From Coenobita brevimanus (lineage: Eukaryota > Arthropoda > Malacostraca > Decapoda > Coenobitidae): a stretch of DNA of 64,000 nucleotides. The DNA lies in the NCBI GenBank assembly GCA_032717465.1, contig CM064732.1, forward strand, positions 31,358,638 to 31,422,637, in the 5' to 3' direction. Both the position numbers and the translations under genes were made by a program. Positions 45,997-59,284 of this stretch are shown here, one piece after another. Positions within the stretch are counted from its first letter, which is position 1; every line of letters starts with the position of its first letter. Under the pieces are notes generated by a model. It was given only the letters and a program-made list of their open reading frames with translations. It had not been told where the DNA came from and made no database searches.

Positions 45997-46799
45997 AATA
46001 ATAATAATAATAATAACATTGAAGTAGGCTTAGAGTCCAGAAACACTGACTCGTAATCAAGACAAATGGAAACGCAAGCAACCTGTTCCAGTTAGCTTTT
46101 AGGGGATGCTTTCACAGACGATTTGATTGCATTGCAGCAAAGCGGAAACCGAGAGTGAAAGTTTTGCTGTTTAGCATCTTAGGAAACAGTAGTGACTGTG
46201 GATGGAAGCGGCCTTTAACAACTCTTTCTTAACGGTTAATTTGGTACTATAAGTATTAATCCTCTCATGGGAAATGTACCTGTTTAATATCAAAATAACG
46301 TGTCTTACATACAAGATATGAAGATGTGTTTAAACTATGTGCCTAAGGGAGACATGTTATGAAGTTTCCTATATCAGTGAGAGTATAGCCATATATAAGA
46401 ACTATGATGTTCACAACTCTTTTTAAGCAGAATAAATTCACGTTAACAGAACTGCAGGTTAAATTCTTTCAATGCGACGATGTCTTAAGTTCCGTATTAG
46501 CCCCAGACGACTTTATTCAATTCACAAACGCTCAAGAGTTGTGATAAGGTTAATAAATGCAGTTAATAAACACCTCCAGTTCAACAACCTCTCTTAGCTG
46601 AATAAACTCGTTTTGAGTTAGCAGGAGTAAACTAAGGAAGACCCCACCGTCCACAAACGATCAACTTCCATGGTGTCAGAGGTAAGAGACGGGCGTAATT
46701 CAAGCCATGAAGGCCGCATGTGAATATCAATGCTGACAACGGTGAAACAGTGAAGAAAGTACATTATGGAAGAGATGGTAGATCAGTGAAAATTCTTGG
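45997..46799. other. non-coding interval with recurring short motif
   Basis: Motif copies at about 46421 (TTAAGCAGAATAAATTCACG), 46502 (CCAGACGACTTTATTCAA) and 46593 (CTTAGCTGAATAAACTCG). An AAT array lies at about 45998-46015. No gene seen. Confidence 0.4.
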
Positions 46800-47030
46800 T
46801 GCTAGAGTGGGACATCAGTGATATTCCATGGTGGTAGGGGTGAGGTAACAATGACATTCCATGGTGGCAGTTGTTGAATAGTGACGAATTTTCTTGGTAG
46901 CAAAGGTGGGGTTGTAATGAATTTCCGCCTAGGCAGGGCTTGGACAACAATGAAATTCCATGGTGGCAGATTTGGAATTAAGGTCAACTATATTGGTGGC
47001 AGTTGTTGAACAGCAGTGAAATACATACTG
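46800..47030 (+). repeat. degenerate tandem repeat, ATTCCATGGTGGCAG-type unit
   Basis: Six or so variants of a unit containing AATGA.ATTCCATGGTGGCAG with about 35-45 bp spacing. Old minisatellite. Confidence 0.8.
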
Positions 47031-47059
47031 TACATACATATACATATATACTGTATATA

Positions 47060-47098
47060 CAGGGTGACCCCCAGAAAACCTCCCACATTTCGAAAGGT
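47060..47098 (+). repeat. left terminal inverted repeat of the DD41D element
   Basis: Starts CAGGGTGACCC and includes CTCCCACATTTC and AAAGGT. It pairs with 48341-48377 with a few mismatches and small gaps. Confidence 0.92.
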
Positions 47099-47179
47099 TG
47101 TAGCACTGGCAGTAGTGAGGCGGGAGGGGTGGGGCTAGGGTCTGTTGGTAGCCCAACCCCAACCGTCCTCAGTCGCCAA

Positions 47180-48260
47180 ATGGCGTGGTCGGGAGCACAC
47201 CATGCATTCGCTCTCAAAGCGTTCTTTACACACAACCGTTCCGTGATCGCTGTGCAGAGGGCCTTTTGAAGATGTTTCAGTATTCCTTGGAACCAAAACA
47301 TTCCAGATCAGCAAACCATCTTGCAGTGGGTTGAGATTTTCAGAGCAACAGGCTCAGCTTTAAAAAGAAAATCACCTGGTCGACCTAGGAGCGCTCATAC
47401 GCCTGAGAATATTTAAGCATTGAGGCGATCTGTTGTGCAGTCTCTGAGATGTTCTGCGCAGAAGCAAGCTTTAGCTGTAGGGATATCCTGGGAAACTGCA
47501 AGGAGAATCTTACACCATGACCTTCACTTCCATCCATACAAAATGATGGTTGTGCAAGAATTCAATTTAAGAGACTGGATAAGCCGCAGGGAGTTATGCG
47601 AGAACATTCTGCAACATGTTCCGGAAGATGCTGTTCTCTTCTGCAATGATGAAACATATTTCCATTTGAGTGGCTGTAAACAAACAAAATTTTCGCTATT
47701 GGTTTGAAGACAACCCTCGCATGCTACACAAAAGACCACTGCACTCCGATCAAGTGACTGTGTAGTGCGCTGTTGCCGATGTTGGCATCGTGAGTCTTTA
47801 CTTCTTTATAGAGGGTGGTGTAACTGTTATCATAACTTCTGACTGTTACACTAATATGCTCGAAAACTTTCTAAGGCCACAACTCGAACACCATGAGCTT
47901 GAAGAACTCGATGTGTGGTTTTAGCAAGATGGAGATACAACACACACAGCTCGAAGATCATTGCAAGTGCTGAGGGAAATGTTTCCGGATCGGGTGATCT
48001 CGTTGCATGGTGATGTTGGGTAGCCAGCCTGTTCCCTTGACCTCGCCCCTTGTGATTTTTTTCTGTGGGGCTACCTTAAATCACGAGTGTATACTCATCG
48101 ACCCCAAACTCTTGAAGCCCTTAAGGATGCTATTCAGCAGGAGATAGCCGCTATTCCACCCAACATGACCCGTCGAGCCATGGGAGCCTTCATAAATCGC
48201 CTCCAAGCGTGTATAGACAATGACGTCCACCATCTGGAGGATGTCATCTTTAAAACATGA
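47180..48260 (+). pseudogene. DD41D mariner transposase, frameshifted with five stops
   Basis: Start ATG at 47180 (MAWSGAHHAFALKAFF). An N-terminal helix-turn-helix region runs to GRPRSAHTPENI, then RILHHDLHFHPYKMMVVQ, then catalytic block 1 CNDETYFHL (Asp intact). One extra base near 47678 shifts the frame before the KQNFRYWFEDNPR block. Block 2 is QDGDTTHTARRS (Asp intact) and block 3 SLDLAPCDFFLWGYLKSRVY (Asp intact). It ends HHLEDVIFKT. In-frame stops: after RAF (probably CGA to TGA), after ENI, at VT-V-stop-CAV (probably Trp), before QDGD (probably CAG to TAG) and after GDVG (probably Trp). About 359 codons in all, the usual size. All three catalytic Asp are kept although the gene is dead. 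Confidence 0.92.
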
Positions 48261-48340
48261 TGAATAAAAACTGTACTGAATGAAGTTTCATGTGTGCAAA
48301 TAATATTTTGATTATCTTGAACCATTTTTTTTTTTCATTT

Positions 48341-48377
48341 ACCTTTGAAATGTGGGAGTTTTTTCTGGGTCATCCTA
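48341..48377 (-). repeat. right terminal inverted repeat of the DD41D element
   Basis: Reverse complement begins TAGGATGACCC and contains CTCCCACATTTC and AAAGGT, matching the left end. Confidence 0.92.
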
Positions 48378-48402
48378 TATATATATATATATATATATAT
48401 TT
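48378..48402. repeat. short (AT)n between two elements
   Basis: AT array joining the mariner right end to the LINE 3' end. Confidence 0.9.
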
Positions 48403-49800
48403 GGAGGGAAACAACTCTGGGGAAGCGAATTCCAGAGAGATGCAGTTCTGGGAATGAAAGAATTCTGATAGGCAGAAGTTCTGCAATATGGCTGAGTGAC
48501 ATTCCAGTCATGAGCACTACCAGATGACTGTGTAGCATGAGGGAAGGCATGGAGAGGTGGCACCATGGACGCAACTTCGTCTGAGCATTTGCCAAAAAAA
48601 TATCTGTAAAACAATGCAAGGGAGGCAACGTTCCTTCTTACTTGCAGGGGAGGTAGTTTATATGTAATGACAGGGTTGTTAATGATTCTAACAGCTTTGT
48701 TCTGGATTTGGCTAGTTGTCTTAATGCAACCTCTCCACAACCATTCCACAAGGGTGAGCAATATTCAAGCTGAGAGCTCACATGACTCTTATGAATTATA
48801 GCTAACTGCTCATCGGCGAAGAAGTCACGGACTCTGTACAATAATCCAAGTTTCTTTGAGGCGGTTTTAGCAAGTGATCTGACATGAGAGGTCCAGCTGA
48901 GGGCACTGTTAAGTGAGACGCCAAGAATTTCAATACTTCTGGAGATGGGAATATTAGTACCACTAAAGGTAATGTACGAATCTGGCAATACCTGTCTATT
49001 AGTAGACTGTATATATTTAGTTTTACTAGCATTAAAAGAGACAAGGTTGTTTTGTCCCCTTTCACTGATTGTAGATAGATCTTGATTTATGGAGATGGCT
49101 GTACTGAGTTGAGAGGTAGAGATATTAGACTTTGTAAATGGGTGTCTGAGTGTGAATGAACTATGTAGTGTTGAGTCATCTGCATATGAGTGAATGGGAT
49201 TGTGGGTGACCGATAAGAGATCATTAATATGAACCAGAAACAGGGTTGGTGCCAGAACTGATTCCTGCGGCACGCCGGCGTTAATTGAGTGGAAATTGGA
49301 ATATACATCATCTACTTTTACTCTTATTTTCCTGTCACTAAGATATGAATAAATCAAAGGAACAAAAGACGTTATTCCATAGCAAGGAGTTTGGACAGCA
49401 GGGAACGGTGCCATACTCTGTTGAAAGCTTTAGAGATATCAAGAGCTACTCCATGAGTTTCTCCAAAAAGATCAATTGATTTATGGATGGTATGAGTCAG
49501 GAGATTGAGTATGTCAATGGTGGATCTTTCGTGGCGAAAACCATATTGTCTATCACTAATTAAGTTGTTGGATTCAAGATGTTTAACAATGTGCTTAATA
49601 ATTAAAGTTTCAAATACCTTACCAAGAGAAGATGCGACAGCTATTGGTTTGTAAATGGAGGGGTCAGACGAACTTCCTTTCTTCGGAATTAGGTAGATAT
49701 TGGCTTCCCATAAATTTGGGAATAAAAAAGTACGTATGCATAGTCTGAATAATTTAGCTAGGACAGAGGCAAGTTCAGGGGAACACTTTTTCAAAACAAT
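48403..49800 (-). pseudogene. family D reverse transcriptase, three frames
   Basis: 49794-49372: YLIPKKGSSSDPSIYKPIAV, DRQYGFRHERSTIDIL and GVALDISKAFNRVWH (motif A; the second acidic position reads Asn). 49414-48638: INAGVPQESVLAPTLFLVHINDLL (motif B, with Glu where Gly is usual in PQG) and IHSYADDSTLHS (motif C intact), then the YLGV-like IEILGVSLNSALSW. 48761-48403: C-terminal block TTSQIQNKAVRIIN...SSGSAHDWNV and SFIPRTASLWNSLP. Two frameshifts separate these pieces. Confidence 0.85.
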
Positions 49801-50224
49801 TGGCGGAATTCCATCTGGGCCTGAAGCTTTGTTGGTAGGTAAATTGTCTAGGATGGATTTTACGTACCTTATCTGTATTTTAAGTGGGGCAATTTCGGGA
49901 GAATCAAGTTCCAGTACTGGGACATTTTGGCTGGTATCGTCTATGGCAGAGTTTCTGGCAAAGGTACTTGCAAAGATATCTGTTTTCCCACGCGGGTCAT
50001 TTGTAATGTTGCCATCTGAAGATTTTAGTGGGGGAATGGAAGATGACTTGTTAAAGTTATTATTGAAAGAATTAAGAGTTGACCAGAATATTCTATTGCC
50101 ATTAGGGTTGTTAAGTAGTTTTGATGCTTGCTTTTGAAGAAAGTTTGATTTAGATAGATTTAATACAGCTTTTGCATGATTTCTAGCAATTTTAAATTGG
50201 GAGAGTGATTCAGATGTTTTTGAT

Positions 50225-50900
50225 TTAAGAGTTGTATGCTAATGACTTTTGGGCTGTTGCTCTGGCACAGTTGCCATCAAACCATTTTGGAGGGTTCGAT
50301 CTTTTAGTGAACTGTTGACATGGTATGAATAAGTCCATACCAGCTAGTATTAAGTCATAAATGTGGGATTGGGTAGACCTGGGATCACTAGAGAAGAAAG
50401 ACTGCCATGGTATGTCAGCAAGATAATTTCTAAATCCATCCCAGTCTGCCCTATCAAAGTGCCATCGGGTCACCCTGACAGGTTCAGAATGGGGAGGCGT
50501 GGGAGGGTTAACTAATGAGGCTTTGAAGAGATTGTGGTCAGAGGATCCAAGTGGTGACAGTACCTCTATCCTGTATTGATCTGGATGATTTGTCAAGAAT
50601 AAATCCAAGAGATGGGCATTATGGTCAGGATTATCAGGTATTCTGGTTGGTTGCTTTACCAACTGGGTGAGATTAAACGATTCCGCAAACAGCTCGCACT
50701 CTAGACCAGCGTCGTCAGTCCGGGCAGAATGCAATAACCATTCAACATTATGTATGTTAAAATCACCCAAAATGGTAATTTCGGTGCTAAGGGCAAGGTT
50801 AAAGTTACTCAACTGAGTGGATATGGAATCAAATACACTGGGTTCCGAAGAAGCATTGGGGGAACGATAAACTACACAAATATATTTGGTAATGTTTTGA
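50225..50900 (-). pseudogene. family D AP-endonuclease, C-terminal half
   Basis: Frame 50812-50225 (195 residues) shows TILGDFNIHNVEWL (catalytic GDFN), LLDLFLTNHPDQY, SPLGSSDHNLFKA (catalytic SDH, intact) and RVTRWHFDRADWDGFRNYL. This is the order of LINE AP-endonucleases just before the RT linker. The first catalytic half is missing through truncation. Confidence 0.85.
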
Positions 50901-50947
50901 CAATTTAGTTTATAATTGAGTGATCAAAACTGAATGAAGTGAAGTTT

Positions 50948-50949
<2 letters not shown>

Positions 50950-51040
<91 letters not shown>
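50950..51040. repeat. (AT)n microsatellite, about 45 units
   Basis: Long AT array between families D and B. Confidence 0.97.
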
Positions 51041-51041
<1 letters not shown>

Positions 51042-52074
51042 CCAGACCACCATTCCCACCCTAGGGCAGGGTGAGGAGTAGCAATGTCCAGACAGCCCAA
51101 ATTTGCCCAATCCAATGGGCCACACCTCCATTCGCTCACCATTCAAGCCCCCAGAAACCTGGCTCTATCAGACATGCCAAAAACATTCACCAGTTTTGTA
51201 GCTTCACATAAACGTATCCGATAGTCAGTCCGGACGCTATCACGTTAACAAGGGGTGCCAAATCCCTGATCACGCGCTTCTCCTCACAATATTCTTCCAG
51301 CCAGCTCAATCTCTTGTCAGTCCCCTAGCCTCACCTACTTCCAAACCTCTCTTCCTCACAAACTCACCCACCATATCCCTTCAACTTCTCCTTGGCCTAC
51401 CTCGCCTCCTCCCTCCTTCAAATTCGCTCAGATATACCTTTTTCACCACTCTACTGCTATCCATTCTCTCCACATGACCATACCATCTCAGTACACTCTC
51501 TTCGATTTTGGTGTCCACAGACTTCCTCACTCCACATCTTTCACGAATCACATTATTTCGTATCCTATCCACTCTTGGTACTCCACATACATTCCTCAGC
51601 AGTCCCATCTCCAGTGCTGCCATTCCTGACTTTTCATTTTCATGCCACACGATAGTCTCACATCCACACGGTAAAGATGGCATAACAATCCTTCATGTAA
51701 GCCTCGTGCAGCTGCAACATTCAAGCGTCTGTTTCTTATCAAGGCTTTCATTGCAACAGCTACTTTCCTTCCTTGTGTCACTCTATTGTCCACTTCTTTT
51801 GCATATTTTTCTCTCTTTTCTATCACTGTACCCAGGTATTTGAACTTTCTTACCAATTCCAGTCTGTCTCCATTCACTGTAATATCGCACTACGAGTCAC
51901 CTTCTCTCTCAGTAACCATCACTGTACTCTTTTCTTCATTTACTTTCAAGGCACGACGCTCACAGACATCAGCAACACTCTGCACTAGTCTACCAAGTTC
52001 TTGTCCGGTATTTGCAAGTAGTACTGCATCATCAGCGTACAACAAATGTAAGCTATTCCATCCATCACCATTCA

Positions 52075-52076
<2 letters not shown>
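51041..52076 (-). mobile_element. LINE family B, C-terminal third (RTE-like)
   Basis: Minus strand. It starts at the AT array near 52076 with LNGDGWNSLHLLYADDAVLLA (motif C intact) and ALKVNEEKSTVMV, then LVRKFKYLGTVIEKREKYAK, GRKVAVAMKALIRNRRLNV, GLLRNVCGVPRVDRI, RWYGHVERMDSSRVVKKVYLSE and GRRRGRPRRS, with frame changes. It then has about 340 bp of C-terminus and 3' UTR (shared with 45809-45996). It is related to family A in layout but clearly different in sequence. The 5' part is missing exactly at the AT array. Confidence 0.85.

Positions 52077-52134
<58 letters not shown>
52077..52134. repeat. (AT)n microsatellite
   Basis: AT array between LINE family B and SINE-2. Confidence 0.97.
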
Positions 52135-53660
<1,526 letters not shown>

Positions 53661-53836
53661 GTAGCAGAAAAAGGCCAGACAGGAGTTGAGGAGAAGAAAT
53701 AGATAAGTTTGCAGGGAAAACATGGCAGAGAAGGGCTCAGTCAAGGACTTCGTGGAGAAGGTTGGAGATGGCCTTTGTTCAGTAGTGGACTTGCAGTGGC
53801 TGCTGCTGCTGCTGATGATCATGATGATGATATATA
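53661..53836 (+). mobile_element. RTE LINE (family C), 3' end fragment in opposite orientation
   Basis: Plus-strand last 176 bp of the same family (RKRPDR, DKFAGKTWQRRAQSRTSWRRL), ending in a GCTGCTGATGATCATGATGATG tail. It starts exactly where copy 2 ends, so two 3' fragments of one family lie head to head. Confidence 0.82.
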
Positions 53837-54321
53837 CATAACAGATGTATACAAGGACAGATAGACAGATATAGATGTAGATACTGATAAAATTCGTGAA
53901 TTCTGTATGTCATCTGTTTTTCGTTATAAACTACAGTATCTGAACTACATCCAACCTTGCTTAATGTGTCAGAACGACGAATAGAGTAAAGAATAAGATT
54001 AAGTGTGCTCAGAGCAGTGAAAAAGGTAACAAAGACAAAGAGTGAATGTGCAGATTTTAATGATGGAATTATGTTTTCTGAACCGTGAATATCAGGTGGG
54101 TGTTGGAGTAAATTTGAAAGCTGTTCTAATGATGTGTGGTGGATGAACTGAGAAGATGGGGCAAGTGTAGTCATGAGGTTGGTGAAAATAATGAGACAGG
54201 TGAGAGTGTGTGAGCCGAGAGTTTTTGTACGTGTCATATTCAGTCGATTGTGACCATATCAGGACAACCCGTATTAAAAATGAAGTTAATATTTCATTTA
54301 ATTCCACTACCTATAATGTTT

Positions 54322-54323
<2 letters not shown>
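53837..54323. other. non-coding interval
   Basis: No gene recognised. The minus-strand open frame 54237-53779 is not supported by any domain. Confidence 0.3.

Positions 54324-54368
<45 letters not shown>
54324..54368. repeat. (AG)n microsatellite
   Basis: AG array of about 21 units. Confidence 0.96.
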
Positions 54369-54369
<1 letters not shown>

Positions 54370-54544
54370 ACATAGTCCCTCATCAGACTGAAGGAGTTAG
54401 CATACTGTATATATCACTCCTGTTTCTCAGTTCCCTGTTTTCTCTCTCTTATTCTTCTCGTATTCACCATTTCTTAGGTCCATTGTTCCTCCTTTCCGTG
54501 TCATCTAAATTCTCTCTCTCTTTCTCTCTCTCTATTCGTGCGTA

Positions 54545-54551
<7 letters not shown>

Positions 54552-54612
<61 letters not shown>
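54552..54612. repeat. (AT)n microsatellite
   Basis: AT array of about 30 units. Confidence 0.97.
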
Positions 54613-54616
<4 letters not shown>

Positions 54617-55735
54617 TACTTGTTAATCTACTTCCCTGTCTGTCTGTCTCTCTGTCTAAATATCCATTTGCCACCCTGTGAATCCTTATACGCTGTCTCT
54701 GATCTCTCTCTCCTTGTCTGTACCATCAAGTCTGTCTCCAATATTCTTGTCCACTCTCTCTTTACTTTCCCATACCTACTCTTCTCCCTCCCTTCCTTCC
54801 ACCCTTGCCCAGTCATCTCCCTTACTTTTGTTTTCCTTCACTTTATCCTCTTTCCTCCCTTCAGCTTTCGCACTCTCACCATCTCCCTTTCCCACATCAA
54901 TAGTTTCTTCTCATCCCCATACCAATATTTCCTTCCCACTCCTTTCTGCTTCATCAGTCGTTCTCGTTCCTCTCCTCAACTAACCCATATTTCTTCCTCC
55001 TTTTTTTCATATCTTTCATTGTTTTTTTTTCCTTCTTTTCCCTCCTTCCTATTTCGTCGTTTTTTTCTCCTTACTCTCTCTTTTCCTTCTCCCTCTTTGC
55101 CTTCCTTCCATCTCCTGGTTTCCCCTCCTCTTCTCTCCTTCGTTTCCTTCTCTCTTCCTCTCATCTTTTCCTTTCCTTCTCTATTTCTCTCACTATCCTT
55201 ATTGCCATCACTGTTCTTCCTCTCCTTTCCCTCGTGTTCTTCTCCCTTCCATCATTCTCTGTATCACCTCTCTCATTTCTCTCTCCTCTTATTTCCTCTC
55301 TCATTTTCTTCATCGATGCCTTATTGAGCCATTTTCCTTTTCTTTCCTGCAACATTCCATTTTCTCTCTTCTCCTCACCTTCATTTCCGGTTACATCCTT
55401 CCAATTCTCTCTTTACTGTCCTCTGAACCAATTTGCTTTCCATTCTCTCAATTTCTCCCTGATTTCACACTCTCTGCCTTCTATCTCTTCCTCGCTATCT
55501 CCTCCCTTTCCTTTTTATCATTCTTTCCTCCCTCTGTCTCTCCTTTTCTTTCCTTTGTCATCCATATTTTCTTTTCATTTCCTACCCGTCATTTGCTTCT
55601 CTCTTTTCTCCGCCTCCCCTCTTCTTTTCCTCTACCTCCCCTCCGTCTTTTCTGGCCAATTTGTCCTCCTTCATTTCCTTCCTCTCCCACACTGATGTGC
55701 CAGTCGCATCGTTTCTTTTCCGCCATTTTTTTTTT
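54613..55735. repeat. pyrimidine-rich low-complexity tract
   Basis: About 1.1 kb of C and T-rich plus strand (TCTCTCC, TTCCTTCC). Open frames over 250 codons on plus (Ser/Phe/Leu/Pro) and basic Arg/Lys/Glu frames on minus arise from composition alone. Confidence 0.85.
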
Positions 55736-55858
55736 TTTTTTACACTAGCATTTACCTACCTTCCCCGATAAATATGCTAATATTGTAGTGACTTTTTTGC
55801 TGTGGGTAAGGAAGATACGGGTAAGTTGTATAACAAAAAGTTTTTTGGTTCACTTCTA

Positions 55859-55860
<2 letters not shown>

Positions 55861-55948
<88 letters not shown>
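55861..55948. repeat. (AT)n microsatellite
   Basis: About 44 AT units. Confidence 0.97.
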
Positions 55949-55950
<2 letters not shown>

Positions 55951-56849
55951 AATCCGTTTTTCCTCTGTAAAATTAAACGCCCTCTTTGTTACAGACGCTC
56001 TTACGTCTCTTACTGCGACTAAAACCGAACTGGTTTGCTGGAGAAATATCCAAGTAGTCAATGTTTTAAAACTATGTGTACTAATTTGTTTGCCATAATA
56101 GATACACTAATGTTAGGTATACTACGTACCTAAGTAGCTGAGGATAATTCTATCCATTGAAAGGTTATATCCGTCAGCTGTAGTATGTCCTTCCTAAGCT
56201 AAATAAATCTGTCAAGTGTGGGATGTCCTTTTAAAGCTAAGTAAATTCGTCTGGCGAAAGCCTGAATAGAAAAAATGGCTCTCGATCCGAGGGAATTAGA
56301 AAAGATTTCAATTAATGCCTTATAACTACAAGCGCAACAATGTATTCTGGCCAGGTTAATACCACAGGTTATGATCATCCTACCAGTCAGTGGTTTAACA
56401 CATACAATATTACAATGATTAATATCATGAAAAAATAAATATAAGCAGCTTAAATTTCATTATCATTTCTTCTTTAACCATACAAGTCAGTTCAGTTGAT
56501 TTCCTCCTCTGCTTCTACTCGTTTTCCATTCTTTTTATCTTCATCTTTTATTCTTGCCGGGGCGAGGGGAGGGGACCAATGATTAATCTGTTCTCAGTTG
56601 CTCTTCCATTACTTTCACAGTTCCTCCTCTTTTACAAATATCGTACTTCTGGGAGAAAGTGATTAAATTTTTTGTTTTGGGAGGAAAAAGAAGAGCCAAA
56701 GGCCTGTAACTGCGTGCTTTCCCACATAGAGAAGGAAGCGAAAGCCAAAATCAAGATCAATTCAAGACGCCAGGGTAAAGTTCATGTGAAACAGTGAAAC
56801 TTGTAGGGAGGCGGAAAAGCACTCTGAGGCAGACTTAATGTGCCTTGTC
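55949..56849. other. non-coding interval with recurring short motif
   Basis: Two motif copies, CCTAAGCTAAATAAATCTGTC (56194) and TTAAAGCTAAGTAAATTCGT (56231), lie 38 bp apart. No gene recognised. Confidence 0.4.
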
Positions 56850-57800
56850 CACTACGCCCTCTCTTACCTAGCTCTTATCTCCTTGTCTCTTCCACTTCTA
56901 GCCTTATCTTCTACTGTCTTTTCTTGTTTCTACCTTGTTCCTGTTTTTTTTTTTCTTCCGTCTCCCTCTCCATCCACCTACATCACATACCAAGATTCTC
57001 TTTTATTTTTCCCAAATGCCGTCAAAAATTTTCCACAACCCCTCCCTCTCTGATTCCCTCTCCCTCCCTTTGCCCTTCATTACACTCATTCCTTCTCTTA
57101 TCTCACTCCTTCCCTCCCCTCTTCCCCTCCTTCTTATCTTGCCCTCTCTCTCTTCCTACTACTTCCTGCATCCTTTTCATATGTCCACCTAACCTTCATT
57201 TTCTCCCTCCCTTTCTTTCGCCGATCTTATTCCCTCGTCCTTTCTCCCTCCCTTACTCCCACCCCCCGCTTTTTTTTTTTTTTTTTTTACTATTCTTTCC
57301 TTTCGCACTCATCCTTATCTTAATTTCTTTCTTTACCGTCTCCCTCTACCTCTCCACTAGCCATCCTCTGTTTCCTCCCTCCCTTAAATCTCACTGTCTC
57401 CCTTTAACCCATCTCTTTCTGCTTCCCTTTGCCCATCTCTCCCTGTTCCTTTATTTTCTCTTTCTCTTTCCTTCTTTCTCCTTTTGTCTCCCCTTTTTTC
57501 ACTATCCCTTCCCAACTTAGTTATCCCAATCCTTTCCACTTTTCCTCATTTTTTCTCCTTTCCCTCTCTCCCTCATTCTGTGTCTCCCCTTATCTTATTT
57601 CTCTCTCCCTCGACGTACTTCCTTTTCATCGTTTAATCCTTCCCATCCTGACCGCTTTTTCTACTTGCCTCCTTGTCCAGGCTCTCCCTGACTTCACTTA
57701 ATCCCTTCTCTTATATTCCCCACCTCCTTTTCTTCATTATTTCCCCTTCTTTTTCTCTCTCTCTTCCCATGTGTCTGTCTGTCTGTCTGTCTGTCTCTGG
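56850..57800. repeat. pyrimidine-rich low-complexity tract
   Basis: About 950 bp of CT-rich plus strand, ending in a short (CTGT)n at 57775-57797. The long open frames here are composition artefacts. Confidence 0.85.
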
Positions 57801-58960
57801 TTACCTTCTACTTTTTCTTCGCCGCTTCCAGTGCGTCAGTACAGTAGGGTACGATTTCTTTACCGTGATTCGAACCAAGAGAATTCACGTACCTTAATTT
57901 CGTACCGTAAAATTAGTATCCATCCGTTACGTTCTACTAACATATTTATATTAAACCATACATTCGTCCCTGTTCTATAAACCTCAGTCGGATATTTGAT
58001 TAAAAAATACACACCAGTTATAAAGTGACCATCCCATCCTGTTTACTGCTTGGCTGTTTCACAGTCTGTTTATCAAAGGCTATACTGCTTGCTTAACAGA
58101 CTATGCAAATGCATGTATTAAAAAAAGAGCGACTCCAAATTCGTGTGTTTGTGTGTTTGTTGGGGGGCAAAGGGAAGAGCGTGAAGGTGTGTGCAAGCGT
58201 TAATGTGTTTTCACAGTCATCTCTGAACGCTAATACTGTAGTTACTGGCCAACGTTCGCCAGCACTTACTGCCTTGATTATATCTGTCATCTTAAGTAAT
58301 CTTCAAATTATGAAGACATTTGCCTTTCCAAAGCCTCCCTTGCCATGGCCTCTCTTGCCAAAATCTCCCTCCATCTTGTCTTACTATTCGAGCTGGTGAA
58401 CTTATTTAATCTACTATACACGATTCAAAATCGCTGGCAGGGAATGCTGTCAGTCATTTGCTCATGAATGTACCGGTATGTGTTTCACTGTGAAGGTATG
58501 TGATGCTCGAGCGTCTGTGTGCATGCACGTCTGTATGTACCGGTATGTACAGTATAAGTGAATGTGCAGGCTACTCGTATTTGTCTGTTTACAATGTCTG
58601 CATGTTTTTATACATTGCCATGCATATCTGCAAGTTAATGTGAGTTCATGTATATACAGTATCACTGTATATATATACTGTATAAGCTATAACTGCAGCT
58701 TACATCCTGCAGCTGCATTAGCAATGATTTCCGGGACGCAACCTGTCACCAGCGGCGTCAAGCCTTACACTGACCATACCCGCCCAGAGGATGCTCCTGA
58801 ACGGGGAGGATTTGAGACGTGAACACATCACAGTTATGTAACTTTTATGTCTGTCATTAGAGCTTATCCCTTAGCAACTTCCAGTACTTAGCATGGCGGC
58901 AGTGGGATTATACTTACTAAGCAATATTATCTTTAGGAAAATATGAAAAGTCTTATTAGT
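57801..58960. other. non-coding interval
   Basis: Nothing recognised. There is a small palindromic AT-rich stretch ATATACAGTATCACTGTATATATA near 58650. Confidence 0.35.
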
Positions 58961-58967
58961 CCTTCTC

Positions 58968-58970
<3 letters not shown>

Positions 58971-59032
<62 letters not shown>
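58971..59032. repeat. (CTGT)n(CT)n microsatellite
   Basis: CTGT tetranucleotide units followed by a CT array. Confidence 0.96.
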
Positions 59033-59037
<5 letters not shown>

Positions 59038-59284
59038 CTAACATCTTTACTTTTTCTTTCTTGTATTCTGTCCTTTATTCCTTCGCCATCCTTCTTCTCC
59101 TTTACCCTTCAATTTTCGTCTCTGTAATTTCTTGTTTCCATCCTTCTCTTACTACTTATTTTTCTGATTTTGTCGTCTTTCGTCTATCAATTTTCACATA
59201 CTGTTCTTCCTCCTTTTTTATTTCTTTTTTAATGCTGTGCGTGAGAAATAAATGGAGAGAAATTGTGAATGAATAAGTGATGAC

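Larger units (their letters stand above)
47060..48377 (+). mobile_element. complete but dead DD41D mariner-like transposon
   Basis: A 1318-bp element with both terminal inverted repeats and a TA target duplication (47058-47059 and 48378-48379). It encodes one transposase reading plus (47180-48260). I count 41 residues between the second and third catalytic Asp, which is DD41D spacing as in rosa-type mariners. The N-terminal half resembles the DUF4817 type often seen in arthropods. The right end nearly touches the 3' end of a LINE, separated only by a 25-bp AT array. Confidence 0.92.
48403..50930 (-). mobile_element. CR1/Jockey-like LINE (family D), 5'-truncated
   Basis: Minus-strand non-LTR retrotransposon of about 2.5 kb with the second half of an AP-endonuclease, a linker, reverse transcriptase and a C-terminal domain. 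It starts near 50900 with a VYRSPNASSEP block. The 3' end is at about 48403 and borders an AT array. Confidence 0.87.

Noticed and set aside
54548..57520. Plus-strand open frames of 150-260 codons, Ser/Phe/Leu/Pro-rich, with membrane-like hydrophobic runs
   Set aside because: They lie wholly in pyrimidine-rich DNA where Ser, Leu, Phe and Pro codons are inevitable. Several frames are open at once.
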